NCBI RefSeq assembly: GCF_963924675.1
Contig: NC_089221.1
Coordinates: 91,575,835 to 91,639,834 of the forward strand
DNA length: 64,000 bases
Reading direction: 5' to 3'
DNA from: Phocoena phocoena
Lineage: Eukaryota > Chordata > Mammalia > Artiodactyla > Phocoenidae
Shown here: positions 1 through 13,309 of the stretch, one piece after another
Position numbering within the stretch: the stretch's first letter is position 1
Layout: each line of letters begins with the position of its first letter
Made by a program: the position numbers and the translations under genes
The notes under the pieces: model-generated
Databases searched by the model: none
Told to the model about the DNA's origin: nothing
The model's input: only the letters and a program-made list of their open reading frames with translations

Positions 1-3000
1 AGCCTGAGGCCAAATCCCTATGAGCTATCAGTTAGGGAGTTCAATCCCAGGCATTAGGAGTGAGGGAAAAGAGAAATGAACTAGAAAATGAAGGAGAGCC
101 GATATGAAGATGTTTTATTTTGCTGGCAAGCACTAAATGTAACTGATTGTTCGATTCCATGGGACTGCCCTCTGAGAAGCCTTATAAACAGCTTCTCAAG
201 ACTATCCATCAGAGGCAGGGATGAGGGGAGAGCACAGGGGAAGAATTTGTCCACTGGGTCTTGAATTGGTCACAGACGAGTGTTAACGAGTGTTAATTTG
301 CCCACACTTGTGGATTGCACATCTGTGGGTGCCAGGTGGGTCCAGTGGTGGTATCAGCAGGGAAATTCCGTGGTAGGAAGTGGGAGAGATGTTGTGAAGA
401 CATTAGGTAAGGTGCCAAAAGTCCTCTGCTATTGTCACTAAGGTCTAAAATCACAGTTCTCTCAGAGATTTATATAAAAGTAAATATCTAAAACTTGAGT
501 AACCACATGTGCAGATTTGGATTCTATCATGAAATTTGGGCTTATAGTCCAAATGTCATTTAAATTAGGAAAATGCCACATGGCTCCTTATGTTATCATG
601 GAGAATTCTAAGGAAAGAATCTCAGAATCCACGTTCCTGTGGTTTGCATATACATGAGATTGAAAATTATAAGTGAAATAAGCTCAATTTTTTTAAAGAA
701 TCGCTTATCTTTATGTCAAATCATCTAATGTAAATATGCATTGGATTTAATGATTGAATGTAGGAGCTATGTTCATTATGTGGTCAAAAAAATGACAGTC
801 TGCAAAATCTCAGTGTTAACAATGGTTATCTTCAGTGCTTAAATTGTCTTCTTTATGCTTTTGTGTATTCTCTGAATATTCAATAAGAAGTATATTACAT
901 TTGTGATCAGAAAAAATATAATGAATATTTTTTAAAAATAATGGCAAAAGGGCTAAGAAATAACTGATTTTTTCTATGTAAAAATCAGTTTCTTTCTTGC
1001 TATCTGTAGACACACTGCATGTATCACTTTTCTTTAAAGTTAACCAAAGCAAGTGGAAATTTCTACTCAATCATATGTCTTTGCAGTACCTATCTCCTTG
1101 GTGCCTTACAGTATCTGAATGCTCTATTAAGATTTTAATCAATCTGTATTTTTAAACTTGTACATAGTGGGGTGTTTTTCCCCAGGGTCTTTTCTTTATC
1201 TACCTTTGAAGTGATACTTCTCAATTGTTTGAAATCTTGGGTTTCTCTTGAAAATATGCTATTTTATAAACATTAAACGGAACATGTCTTACAATAACTT
1301 GCAGGTGCTTAAGAAAAGGAGATAAAAAAGCCACAGTGAATTCACATTTGCAGTGAATTTTATTTCCATCAAACCAAAAATGCATAACCTAGGTCATGCT
1401 AACACTGGGTGGGTGCAATCAGTCAGTCTTACAATAACACCAGAGACAATGTCTCCCCATAATTATCTCCATGATGTCACCCTCAAAGGTTATAGTGTGT
1501 GTGAAACAGGTTGACTTTCAGTAAACTTCTGTATCTGTATCATATGTAAATTTATCTAAGTTCCTCTAAAATTTGTTTTCAAACTCTACAATATCAGCCA
1601 CAAATTATTGTAGAAATAAAATACTGCTATATAAGATAGGTATATATGATGTGAATAAATGAGAACATGTATAGTAAGAGCTTACCTCATTATTTTAACA
1701 GTACAAATAACAATCTAGCTTCAGAAAAATATGTTTTTTTCTCACCTTAATAGCATAGTATGAAAATTCTCTGTCCTTCATTAGCCTTTAGAAAATCATG
1801 AATTTGGATCATTAAAATATATTTGAAGTATCTCTTCTAAATAGATTTTTTTGTGGAATTTAATGGTTAAATGCAGCAACACAGCTGCCTTTAAAACTGG
1901 GCATTAATGACCTGCAGGTTTCCTATATTTAAAATAATTTTAGATTGGAAGAGTTGACAGAGCAAGGATTTGATTTTTGTTGAAGTCAATATAACTGATG
2001 TTCAAAGGAGTATAACCAATGATTTCTCTTTATTTAAAAGGCAGTAAAAGAGACATCATTGACACCGACATTTACTCTTTCCTGCCACACCATGTATAGA
2101 GAAGTGGCATGAGCCACACACTGTTCTGGATTCTGAGATAGAGGACTAAGATGCCAATCCTTGATAACTGACACACACATTCAGTTCATTGCTGAGTGGA
2201 ATTCCCTGGGAAAATATTCAAGGTTTTTAGACTTTTTAACTCCAGCTTATATGTAAATTTAAATTTCTGAAGGAAAATACTATGCTTTTGGAAGATTAGG
2301 TTTTATTTGGTATCCTTGTGTTCTTATAATTTTTAAAAATGATTTGCTTTCTTGAAAATGGTTTAAAGTTTATTCAGTAGTTTGTACTTGTCTACTTATT
2401 CACTAACCTATTCGTTCACTAATGTATTCAAACAAATACTCATAGAGAGCTCACAGTTGTTATGAATGAAATGGAAATGGTAGCCTCTTACAGTCTTACA
2501 GTAGGAAAGTTAAGAACTGTAAGTGACTTGTGAGCTTTTAAAACTACAAATCTCATGATGTTAAGCATGTTACTTATAATCAGTAAGTTTTGGGGAAAAA
2601 AACACCCATAATTCCATCACATTTAGCTTTGCACAATACCTTCTAGTTATTTTATACATACATGCATGCATAATTTTAACAAGCTGCATACAGCATGTGC
2701 ATTTTTTACATTCTTTTTTTATTCAACATTAATATGATATATTAAATTAGAAGGAACAACATGAAAGATTCAGAATGCCACATTCTCCCTCTTTTATTTT
2801 CATCCTGGGGTTTCTAGAGTTATGATTGAGATATATATTATTCGAGTACAAAAGCAAGATGGTGATACCATATGAATACTAGCACTTTCTAAGCTACGGA
2901 AACACAAAAACTGGTGCACATTTTTCTGTGTTATGTTGCAAATGTTGCTGATTCCTAGGGTATTGGAGAGAATCCAGTGGGGGCTCAGAAGAGCATCTGA

Positions 3001-3120
3001 GTGATACTGAATATGCCCTGTGGCAGAATCCCTTGGTGCTTTAATGCCATGTGCCCAAACTTGGGGGTGTTTACTCCATTTTTAAAAAGCAGGTTGCATT
3101 CTTCATAAGAAAATTATTAA
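1..3120 (+). other. Unique AT-rich intron
   Basis: No gene or clear repeat is recognisable. A 10-base tandem duplication (gagtgttaac/gagtgttaat) lies near 279-298. The open frame at 816-1070 (minus) has low-complexity composition and no family resemblance. Confidence 0.5.
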
Positions 3121-3133
3121 AAGTTTAGCTATT

Positions 3134-3345
3134 GGGGGCTTCCCTGGTGGCGCAGTGTTGAGAGTCCACCTGCCGATGCAGGGGACACGGGTTCGTGCCC
3201 CGGTCCGAGAAGATCCCACATGCCGCGGAGCAGCTGGGCCCGTGAGCCATGGCCGCTGAGCCTGCGCGTCCGGAGCCTGTGCTCCGCAAGGGGAGAGGCC
3301 ACAACAGTGAGAGGCCCGCGTATGGCAAAAAAGAAAAAAAAAAAA
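3134..3345 (+). mobile_element. CHR SINE, short A-tailed form
   Basis: It starts at the tRNA-like head gggcttccctggtggcgcag (one base is missing after the box A-like cagtg) and ends in an A tail. It is flanked by a perfect 13-base target-site duplication, aagtttagctatt, at 3121-3133 and 3346-3358. Confidence 0.95.
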
Positions 3346-3358
3346 AAGTTTAGCTATT

Positions 3359-4430
3359 ATTATTATAACTAATTATGAAATTGCTGCAGATGCTGCTAAG
3401 GTCTGTTCAGTGCATGAAGCTGTTATATTTTTCACTTTAAATTCAAAGCGATAAAAAGCTGATTGTCATACAGTTCTGATATCTATTACAGGGAAGTAAC
3501 TCTTCCTATAAAACATTAAGAGGCAAATTTCATTTTAGAAATTTGTGACTTTAAAAGACTCTGCAGATCTAAATTTCAAATTAAAAATATATTGCCAGCA
3601 GCTATGGTTTAGTAGAGCTTATTAGCAGTTGTTCTGGCTTTCAAATTTAACTCTTTATAATAATTCTCCCAAATTGGCTTTTCCCCTTTACCCTTTTATT
3701 TAAGACTTTAAAATAGAAAAGGAAACCAGCACCTGGGGCTGGGGGTGGGGGAAGTCCAATAATAAATATCTTAAAAGTATGACTGTATGACTGTTTTTCA
3801 AATCCCTTCATATTCAACAGATCTATCATTTAGATGCACCACCATGCTCTCTTCCCAATCTGAAATTGTCAGTGCTCTATTACTCTAAAATTGAAAGTGA
3901 AGCATAATGAATTGTGGTTTAAGTTAAGTTCAAGAACTCTAGACTTAAAATGATTACGAAGAGTTACATTTATCCTTTAGCCTCCAGCTTGGTGCATGTG
4001 AAAACCATAATTCATGATGGTGTGCAAGATGAAATCAACTCAGATATGTATTTGTAAAAACTCTACGTATAATAAGGCAAAGACGTTTAGGTCCTTATTA
4101 AAGCTATCATGGAATTATGGCTGATGGAACATATAGGAAAGAACACTCTATTTACTTTTTAACTCCAAATTACTTGCTGGGAGAAATCTACAATATTTTA
4201 CAATATTCAGCTGCTGGGCCCTTCCTTCTTCTCCCAAATATCTGGTTGTATGGGAAACAGAAGGAGCAGAAAATGAGAAAAGAGCAAGGACAACTCAAAC
4301 CAACAATTTATTTTTCTTGTTGGTCATACTGTTTAAAAAAAATGAGGTTGAAGCATACAAATAAAATTAGGGTTTTTAAATGAATTATGAGTTCTGATTC
4401 TGTTATTGGTCTTCATTTACTGTGTAGTTG
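3359..4430 (+). other. Unique intron
   Basis: AT-rich with a small G-run near 3735-3750. The open frame at 4117-4383 looks fortuitous: it is lysine-rich and has no recognisable domain. No repeat is recognised. Confidence 0.4.
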
Positions 4431-4431
4431 A

Positions 4432-4850
4432 CCATAGTGACTTCCTTCAAATAAGAGTTTTTTTAGTGTATTATTTTTATTGTATACATTGTGAAAGGAG
4501 ACCCACCATCTAGTTAATTAACACATCCATCACCTCATATATTTATCTTTTTGTGTGTGTATGAGAACATTTAAGTTCTACTCTCTTAGCAAATTTCAAT
4601 TAAATACAGTGTTATTAACTATAGTCACCATGTTTTATATTAGACCTTATTCATCTTATAGCTGAAAGTTTGTACCCTTTTACCAACCTCTCCCTATTTC
4701 TCCCAGCCCCCAGACCCTGGCAACCACTTTTTCACTCTCTGTTTCTATGAGTTTGATTTTTTTTTTTAAGTTTTTTAGATTCCACATATAAGTGATACCA
4801 TGCAGTATTTGTCTTTCTCTGTCTGGCTTATTTCACTTTTAATGGTTTCA
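4432..4850 (-). mobile_element. Old L1 3'-end fragment, antisense
   Basis: The complement reads like an ancient mammalian L1 3' region, including the motif for a sequence moved to a gtgaaataagccagacagag-type 3' UTR. It has no tail and no duplication and is diverged, so it predates the SINEs. L1M class is likely; the subfamily cannot be set by eye. Confidence 0.75.
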
Positions 4851-5270
4851 CTAATTAATGGTATAATGCTAAATGAAAGTATGTCCTCAAAGCTGTTTTT
4901 ATTTAGAAAGATAACATGTATTCCTTTAGGAAATTCACCTGCTGAAAACAAAAACAAGTAACAACCCACATGACTTCCTCTAGAAAATTAGCAGCTTTTT
5001 TGGTACCCTCTCAACATCCCACCTCCACCCTTGCAGGTATGGCAAGTATCAATACATCTTCATTGGCTGTGTTGGAGAAAGAAGCATCTGGCAGCTCAAC
5101 ATAAGCCTCCTCTAAAAGAAGTCAAGCTTCCCCTTCAGGAAATGTGAGGTGGTATTTAAGTCTAGTGAAGACAATTCTGTTAAAATCACTCCTACTTTCC
5201 ATCCCTCAGGAAAATAGGAAAGTTTCCATGGGTAGCCTTTGTATATTCAGAAGCCTAATCAAGAATTCCT
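4851..5270 (+). other. Unique intron
   Basis: No supported gene or repeat between the L1 fragment and the next SINE. Confidence 0.4.
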
Positions 5271-5284
5271 GGCGCAGCAGATCT

Positions 5285-5285
5285 T

Positions 5286-5332
<47 letters not shown>

Positions 5333-5335
5333 TTT
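5285..5335. repeat. (TTTA)n microsatellite
   Basis: About twelve tandem TTTA units form the expanded tail of the adjacent minus-strand SINE. It is likely length-polymorphic. Confidence 0.95.
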
Positions 5336-5450
5336 GGCTACACCGGGTCTTAGTCGTGGCATATGGGATCTAGTTCCCTCACCAGGGATCAAACCCAGCC
5401 CACTGCATTGGGAGCATGGAGTCTTAACCGCTGGGCCACCAGGGAAGTCC
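5285..5450 (-). mobile_element. CHR/Bov-tA-like SINE, short, TAAA tail
   Basis: On the minus strand it begins with the SINE head ggacttccctggtggcccag. It then has a diverged body, and after 'gccaaa' it ends in a long (TAAA)n tail, visible as (TTTA)n at 5285-5335. The middle of the full-length family is missing. A weak cagcag repeat flanks it (5275-5280, 5451-5456). It is older than the A-tailed copies. Confidence 0.85.
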
Positions 5451-5456
5451 CAGCAG

Positions 5457-6490
5457 CAAATATTTTAAAAGGGAAAGATAATTAACTCTAATCTTTGCTG
5501 TCAGTTGCTTTTTATCATTTATTTAAATTTGCATTTGCATTCTGGGATTGTTTTATCAAATAAGTATCTTCCAAGGTATCTTATACTTTGTTTATAAGAC
5601 AACTCTATAAATTAGCATGGATAGGCAAATAACCTATGGCTTGAAAGAAATTGATCTGGTGTGAAAAGATACTGATAACCAAATGAGCAGGAGTTTAAAC
5701 AAAAACAGAACAACATCCTCAGAATATTGGCTTCATTATGATACTGTTACAACCTGTGGGAAATGCTATTGGGTGATGGACCCAATCTCTGCAGGGCCAG
5801 ACATTTCTGATTCAGTACCAGCAATCCTGGTTCTGTCCATAATACTGAAAAGATTATCAGTCATTCAGTCCTGATAAACACATTTTAGATACATGTGTGG
5901 TATAAATCAAGAAAATGGTTATATGCAACGAAATTGGTATTGACTAGAACCTTTTTTACATTCTAAAAGGGAAAAACCCTAATGAATCCTTCTGCTCATA
6001 ATTGCTTAGAATTGGCAAAAATACCACATTCAGTTCCTTTGGCTGGTGGAGTTTCAATTTTTCTCTTAAGTTTCTTTAGGGTACAAAAGATTCAGACACT
6101 TTTATGACTAAAATGCCCAACAGAATTTCAATTTCTTGAAAATTTGCTCAGTTAGAATCCTACTGTAAAAATGAGTTCTTTCTAGAAAAACTTTAGAATT
6201 TAACTTAAAACAATGAAACATTCTCTTCTTTTTCCGTATTCAACCCCCTTATGGATACCATGCAATTAATTTTCAGTACTTGATTGTGTAGGCAACTTAA
6301 CTCATTCATAATTTCTAAAATCTCTCCCGGTAGTGCCTCTAAATTGATGAAGTACAGTGCTCTCCATAGCCCCTAAGGTAGGAATATTGGTTATGTTATT
6401 CAAAGCTGCTCTGTAATGAGAACATTTTACAATTGGAAATGATATATATTTCAACATCTTTTATTTTTAAAATTCTTTATTGGCCATTTA
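5457..6490 (+). other. Unique intron
   Basis: No gene or recognisable repeat. The frame at 5683-5874 has no family resemblance. Confidence 0.4.
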
Positions 6491-6503
6491 AAAATTTTAT
6501 GGC

Positions 6504-6711
6504 GGGCTTCCCTGGTGGCACAGTGGTTGAGAGTCCGCCTGCCGATGCAGGGGACATGGGTTCGTGCCCTGGTCCGGGAGGATCCCACATGCCGCGAAGC
6601 GGCTGGGCGCGTAAGCCATGGCCACTGAGCCTGCACGTCCGGAGCCTGTGCTCCGCAAGGGGAGAGGCCACAACAGTGAGAGGCCCGCATACCGCAAAAA
6701 AAAAAAAAAAA
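6504..6711 (+). mobile_element. CHR SINE, short A-tailed form
   Basis: It has the head gggcttccctggtggcacag, the gcggctgggcgcg body and a pure A tail. It is flanked by ttatggc at 6497-6503 and 6712-6718. Confidence 0.93.
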
Positions 6712-6719
6712 TTATGGCT

Positions 6720-8600
6720 AAGTTCTAAGTAAATAAAGATTATAAACATACATTATCAGATTGGATCCCATATAAAATCAAGAATAGTAAAAGGAAATAT
6801 TTTGCCGTAAGACCAGTACACCTTTTATTGAAGTATAATTAATGCACAGTACACTTAATTTAGACTACTGTGATCTGTTTTTGCAGAGTTCTGAGTAGAG
6901 CTAGGGAACTCAGCTATGATCATACTCTATCCAGTGAGAGAATTACATTTTCTTTCTCTTTTCGTCTTCCTTATTATACTCACGCGTCCTGGTTATGCAG
7001 GCAGGACATTGCCCGTGAGAGCAGAGTGGGATGAGAGGCAGCAGACAGGAGTCCCAAGGCCCAATAATGGAAGCAGAGTTAACCCAAGTTACCTGAGTTA
7101 GTATAAGAAGGTTACAAAAATGCAAATTATTGTCAAGGTAAAAAAAACAAGACTATAGCTAAGAAAATGCTGCCAAGAGAGAAATCTAAAATGAGGCCAC
7201 GATGAGAGTGGGAGAATGAAGCTCAAAGTGTGTAGGCAGAAAGGTCTGGATCCATGTGGAATCAGTGGGAGGACTGGGCTGCAGAATGCAGTTCAGAGCT
7301 CAGTGGAGGGCAAGATTGTGCTAGAGCCCCCCTTTGACAATATGCCATTTCCTTAAGCTTTGGAAGTGTGGTGGCTGAAGAGAGACTTAACAACTTAAAA
7401 ACAAACAAACATATTTGGCACTTTGTCTCGACTTTTTAAACTTCCATTTAATCCTCATCCCTCTATAGCCTTTTTTCGACCTATAGTACTCCAAGAAAAC
7501 CACTCTCACTAAAATCAGTACTGACTTTCTAAGTAGCTGGTCCAAAGAGCAAATTTTAGTCCATGGCATTTAATATTATTGATCCTTTCCTCCTTATAAG
7601 TGACCCGATTTAAGTCAATTAGGTGTGTGATTGTACCATTGTTTGGAAAGAGGAGAGAAAAGTTATATTGTTGATTGTGTAGAGAATTGTGACCAAATTT
7701 GTTTTCATCACCCCAACTGATAGTTAGGCCTGTGGTGGAAACAGTTCCATGTTTTGCTGCTATCATTCATTTTGTGCAGCTCCTGTATTTCTGTCTACCA
7801 GCAATGTTTTAACATAGGAAAAAGGAAGCTCCAAGGTTGACTTGAAGAAAAGTACTGTAATGTGAGGAGAAAATGGATGGGGCCTGACAAGAATAAAAGG
7901 TATATTTAGAGGATATTTAGGAAAATACATTGCCATCTTTTTTTTTTTTTTTTTTCATTGCCATCTTTAAGAGAAGTTTGAAATACGGCTCTATTTTACT
8001 TAAGGTTTACTATACTTCCCTAAGATTTTATAAAATGTCTCATATGTTTCCTGGAAGAGGACAGATAATGATAATGGTAAGAAATTTAGATATAGTCTTT
8101 GCTTAATGGAAAATAACATTTAATTTAGGAATGGGAGATACCTATTTATGTTTACAGTACAAGGCAGTCCAGAATTAAGTGCTAAAATAAATGAGTAAGT
8201 GACTTTTTCATTTATTTAACATGATATCATTGAGTGCCTAAAGAATGCAAGCACCCATGTTAGGTGGTAAGAGGTACTGAGGACTGGGAGAGCAGAGAGG
8301 AATAAAATGCTTTGGGAGAAGGGGAGAAAACTCCAATTGGAGTGTTCGTGGGAGGCTAGTAGGAGGAGGTGGAGATCTGAGGGGTGACTTTGAGGATGGG
8401 CGTAACTTAAAAACGTGAAAGGACGTGAGAAGTTGTTCTGGGCAACAGCATAAGTCAAGACATGAAGTGAGTAATGAACCTGTGTTCCAGGTGTAGTGAT
8501 AATGTCTAATTTTGTAGTTTCCTAAAAAAAAATCAAAGGAATTGATTGTAAAGGGCAAAATACTTAGTGACAGTAGTCACAGTAGTAGAGTCTGAGTTGC
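6720..8600 (+). other. Mostly unique intron with weak repeat remnants
   Basis: A short stretch near 6820-6885 resembles an L1M 3' end in antisense but is too short to call. 8205-8450 resembles an ancient mammalian repeat (gagtgcctaaag..., gatggg...). The rest, including the minus-strand frames at 7387-7766, shows nothing coding. Confidence 0.4.
7928..7968 (-). mobile_element. Tail-only retroinsertion (poly-T between direct repeats)
   Basis: A perfect 13-base direct repeat, cattgccatcttt (7928-7940 and 7956-7968), flanks nothing but 15 T residues. This is the structure of an L1-machinery insertion so strongly 5' truncated that only the poly(A) tail was copied on the minus strand. Slippage plus duplication is the alternative. 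Confidence 0.75.
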
Positions 8601-8604
8601 ATCT

Positions 8605-8897
8605 AAAGTTCTAGACCTGTACTGTCCAGTACAGTAGCCACCTGCCATGTGTGTAGCTACTTAGCAATTGAAATGTGGCTGGTCTGACTTGAGATGTGTT
8701 TTAAGTGTAAAATACATGCTAGATTTTTAAAGACCTAGCATAAGGACAAAGAAGAATGTAAAGTATCTCAATAATTTTATATTGGTTACATGTTGAAATG
8801 AAAATATTTTAGATTAATTTATACTGGACATAATTTGCATACATTGATGATATCAAATATGTTATTAAAATTAATTTTACCTGTTCCTTTTAACTTC
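8605..8897 (+). mobile_element. hAT-type non-autonomous DNA element, left part
   Basis: It has the MER5-like ctgtactgtccagtacagtagccacc terminal region (first 20 bases diagnostic) followed by the tgtggct...aaatgtggct body. The element is interrupted at about 8898 by a SINE and then an L1, and resumes at about 13644. Together the two parts make roughly 370 bases. The family name is uncertain. Confidence 0.7.
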
Positions 8898-9133
8898 TTT
8901 TTTTAAAAATTTATTTATTTTTTGGCTGCACTGGGTCTTCGTTGCTGCGTGTGGGCTTTCTCTAGTTGTAACGAGTGGGAGCTACTCTTCGTTGCGGTGT
9001 GCAGGGTTCAGTAGTTGTGGCTCACGGATATAGTTGCTCCGTGGCATGTGGAATCTTCCCGGACCAGGGCTTGACCCCATGTCCCCTGCACTGGCAGGTG
9101 GATTCTTAACTGCTGCGCCACCAGGGAAGTCCC
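8898..9133 (-). mobile_element. CHR-1 SINE, long form
   Basis: The minus-strand copy ends in ttggctgcactgggtcttcg (on +), the 3' part with gaagacccagtgcagcc. It keeps the full 3' region that the short forms lack. A duplication of about 16 bases (ccttttaacttct at 8886 and ccttattacttttt at 9134) is imperfect. It lies inside the hAT element. Confidence 0.9.
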
Positions 9134-10945
9134 CCTTATTACTTTTTCTTTTTTAACATCTTTTTTTTTTTTTTACATCTTTATTGGAGTATAATTGCTT
9201 TACAATGCTGTGTTAGTTTCTGCTTTATAACAAAGTGAATCAGCTATACATATACATATATCCCCATATCTCTTCCCTCTTGCATCTCCCTGCAGCCCTC
9301 CCTATCCCACCCCTCTAGGCAGTCACAAAGCACCAAGCTGATCTCCCTGTGCTATGTAGCTGCTTCCCACTAGCTATCTATTTTACATTTGGTAGTGTAT
9401 CTGTGTCAATGCTACACTCTCAATTCGTCGCAGCATACCCTTCCACCTCTGCGTGTCCTCAAGACTATTCTCTACTTCTGCGTCTTTATTCCTGTCCTGC
9501 CCCTAGGTTCATCAGAATAGTTTTTTTTTTTTAGATTCCATATATATGTGTTAGCATACAGTATTTGTTTTTCTGTTTCTGACTTACTTCACTCTGTATG
9601 ACATACTCTAGGACCATCCACCTCACTACAAATAACTCAATTTCATTTCTCTTTATGGCTCAGTAATATTCCATTGTATATATCTGCCACATCTTCCTTA
9701 TCCATTTATCCATCGATGGACACCTAGGTTGCTTCCATGTCCTGGCTATTGTAAATAGTGCTGCAATGAACACTGGGGTTCATGTGTCTTTTTGAATTAT
9801 GGATTTCTCAGGGTATATGCCCAGTAGTGGGATTGCTGGGTCATATGGTAGTTCTATTTTTAGTTTTTTAAGGAACCTCCATACTGTTCTCCAGAGTGGC
9901 TGTATCAATTTACATTCCCACCAACAGTGCAAGAGAGTTCCCTTTTCTCCACAGCTTCTCCAGCATTTATTGTTTGTAGATTTTTTGATGATGGCCATTC
10001 TGACCGGTGTGAGGTGATACCTCATGGTACTTTTGATTTGCATTTCTCTAATGGTTAGTGATGCTGAGCATCCTTTCATGTGTTTGTTGGCAATCTGTAT
10101 ATCTTCTTTGGAGAATTGTCTGTTTAGGTTTTCCGTCCATTTTGGGATTGGGTTGTTTGTTTTTTTTGATATTGAACTGCATGAGCTGCTTGTATATTTT
10201 GGAGATTAATACTTTGTCAGTTCCTTCATTTGCAAATATTCTCTCCCATTCTGAGGACTGTCTTTTTGTCTTGTTTATGGTTTCCTTTGCTATGCAAAAG
10301 CTTTTAAGTTTCATTAGGTCCCCTTTGTTTATTTTTGTTTTTATTTCCATTTCTCTTGGAGGTGGGTCTAAAAGGATCTTGCTGTGATTTATGTCATAGA
10401 GTGTTCTGCCTATGTTTTCCTTTAAGAGCTTTATAGTGTCTGGACTTACATTTAGGTCTTTAATCCATTTTGAGTTTATTTTTGTGTATGGTGTTAGGAA
10501 GTGTTCTAATTTCATTCTTTTACATGTAGCTGTCCAGTTTTCCCAGCACCACTTATTGAAGAGGCTCTCTTGCTTCCTTTATCAAAGATAAGGTGCGTGG
10601 GTTTATCTCTGGGCTTTCTATCCTGTTCCATTGATCTATATTTCTGTTTTTATGCCCATACCATACTATCTTGATTACTGTAGCTTTGTAGTATAGTCTG
10701 AGGTCAGGGAGCCTGATTCCTCCAGCTCCGTTTTTCTTTCTCAAGGTTGCTTTGGCTATTCGGGGTCTTTTGTGTTTCCATTACAAATTGTGAAATTTTT
10801 TCTTCTAGTTCTGGTAGTTTGATAGGGATTGCAGTGAATTTGTAAATTGCTTTGGGTAGTGTAGTCATTTTCACATTGTTGATTCTTGCAATCCAAGGAC
10901 ATAGTATATCTCTCCATCTGTTTGTATCATCTTTAATTTCATTCA

Positions 10946-11220
10946 TCAGTGTCTCATAGTTTCTGCATACAGGTCTTTCATCTCCTTAGGTAGGTTTATT
11001 CCTAGGTATTTTATTCTTTTTGTTGCAGTGGTAAATGGGAGTGTTTCCTTAATTTCTCTTTCAGACTTTTCATCATTAGTGTATAGGAGTGCAAGAGATT
11101 TCTGTGTGTTAATTTTGTATCCTGCTACTTTACCAAATTCATTCATTAGCTCTAGTAGTTTTCTGGTAGCATCTTTAGGATTCTCTGTGTATAGTATCAT
11201 GTCATCTGCAAACAGTGAGA
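10946..11220 (-). pseudogene. L1 ORF2 reverse transcriptase active-site remnant
   Basis: The complement encodes [20 protein letters not shown], the polymerase active-site loop (two Asp retained). The frame is lost on both sides by shifts at about 10946 and 11365. Confidence 0.88.
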
Positions 11221-12903
11221 GCTTTACTTCTTCTTTTCCGATTTGGATTCCTTTTATTTCTTTCTCTTCTCTGATTGCTGTGGGTAAAACTTCCGAAACT
11301 ATGCTGAATAATAGTGGTGAGAGTGGGTATCCTTGTCTTGTTCCTGATCTTAGTGGAAAGGGTTTCAGTTTTTCACCGTTGAGAATGATGCTGGCTGTGG
11401 GTTTGTCAATATGACCTTTATTATGTTGAGGAAAGTTCCCTTTATGCCTACTTTCTGGAGGGTTTTTATCATAAATGGGTGTTGAATTTTATCAAAAGCT
11501 TTTTCTGCATCTATTGAGATTATCATATGGATTTTATCTGTCAGTTTGTTAATATGGTGTATCACATTGATCGATATTGAAGAATCTTTGCATTCCTGGG
11601 ATAAACCCCACTTGATCATGGTGTATGATCCTTTTAATGTGCTGTTGGTTTCTGTTTGCTAGTATTTTGTTGAGGATTTTTTGCATCTATGTTCATCAGT
11701 GACATTGGTCTGTAGTTTTCTTTTTTTGTGACATCTTTGTCTGGTTTGGTATCCGGGTGATGGTGGCCTCGTAGAATGAGTTTGGGAGTGTTCCTCCTTC
11801 TGCTATATTTTGCAAGAGTTTGAGAAGGATAGGTGTTAGCTCTTCTCTAAATGTCTGATAGAATTCTCCTGTGAAGCCATCTGGTCCTGGGCTTTTGTTT
11901 TTTGGAAGATTTTTAATCACAGTTTCAATTTCAGTGCTTGTGATTGGTCTGTTTATACTTTCTGTTTCTTCCTGGTTCAGTCTCGGGAGGTTATGCTTTT
12001 CTAAGAATTTGTCCATTTCTTCCAGATTGTCCATTTTATTGGCATATAGTTTCTTGTAGTAATCCCTCATGATGCTTTGTATTTCCGCAGTGTCAGTTCT
12101 TAGTTCTCATTTTTCATTTCTAATTCTGTTGACTTGAGTCTTCTCCTTTATTTCTTGATAAGTCTAGCTAATGGTTTATCAATTTTGTTTATCTTCTCAA
12201 AGAACCAGCTTTTAGTTTTATCGATCTTTGCTATTTTTTCCTTCATTTCTTTTTCATTTATTTCTAATCTGATCTTTATGATTTCTTTCCTTCTGCTAAC
12301 TTTGGGGGTTTTTTGTTCTTGTTTCTTTATTTGCTTTAGGTGTAAGGTTAGGTTGTTTATTTGAGATTTTTCTTGCTTCTTGAGGTAGGATTGTATTGCT
12401 ATAACCTTCCCTCTTAGAACTGCTTTTGCTGCATCCCATAGGTTTTGGGTCACTGTGTTTTCATTGTCATTTGTTTCTATGTATTTTTTTATTTCCACTT
12501 TGATTTCTTTAGTAATCTCTTGGTTATTAATTAGTGTATTGTTTAACCTCCATGTGTTCGTGTTTTTTACAGTTTTTTTCCCTGTAATTGATTTCTAATC
12601 TCATAGTGTTGTGGTCAGAATAGATCCTTGGTAAGATTTCTGTTTTCTTAAATCTTCTGAGGCTTGACTTGTGACCGAAGATGTGATCTATCCTGGAGAA
12701 TGTTCTATGAGCACTTGAGAAGAAAGTGTATTCTGTTGTTGTTGGGTGGAATGTCCTTTATATATCAATTAAGTCCATCTTGTTTAATGTATCATTTAAA
12801 GCTTGTGTTTCCTTATTTATTTTTATTTTGGATGATCTGTCCATTGGTGAAAATGGGGTGTTAAAGTCCCCTACTATGACTGTGTTACTGTCGATTTCCC
12901 CTT

Positions 12904-13293
12904 TTATGGCTGTAGCATTTGCCTTAGGTATTGAGGTGCTCCTATGATGTGTGCATAAATATTTACAATTGTTATATCTTCTTGGATTGATCCGTTGATC
13001 ATTATGTAGTGTCCTTCTTTGTCTCTTGTAACAGTCTTTATTTTAAGGTCTATTTTGTCTGGTACAAGAATTGCTACTCCAGCTTTCTTTTGATGTCCAT
13101 TTGCATGGAACATCTTTTTCCATCCCCTCACTTTCAGTCTGTATGTGTCCCTAGGTCTGAAGTGGGTCTCTTGTAGACATAATGTATATGGGTCTTGCTT
13201 TTGTATCCATTCAGCCAGTCTGTGTCTTTTGCTTGGAGCATTTAATCCATTTACATTTAAGGTAATTATCGATATGTATGTTCCTATTGCCAT
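12904..13293 (-). pseudogene. L1 ORF2 endonuclease-domain remnant
   Basis: 129 residues open on the minus strand, starting at the normal ORF2 start. The TLNVNGLNAPSKRHR and LQETHF segments are typical of the L1 endonuclease. It then shifts frame. It has no separate function and is a decayed part of the surrounding L1. Confidence 0.9.
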
Positions 13294-13309
13294 TTTTAAA
13301 ATTGTTTTG

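Noticed and set aside
4117..4383. 88-residue plus frame as a gene
   Set aside because: No domain, splice context or family resemblance; composition fits random AT-rich DNA.
5285..5335. Regular (TTTA)n as a CRISPR-like or regulatory array
   Set aside because: It is a microsatellite grown from a SINE tail; there are no spacers.
6820..6885. Possible L1M 3' end
   Set aside because: Only one short motif (ttttattgaagtataatta) matches; insufficient for a feature.
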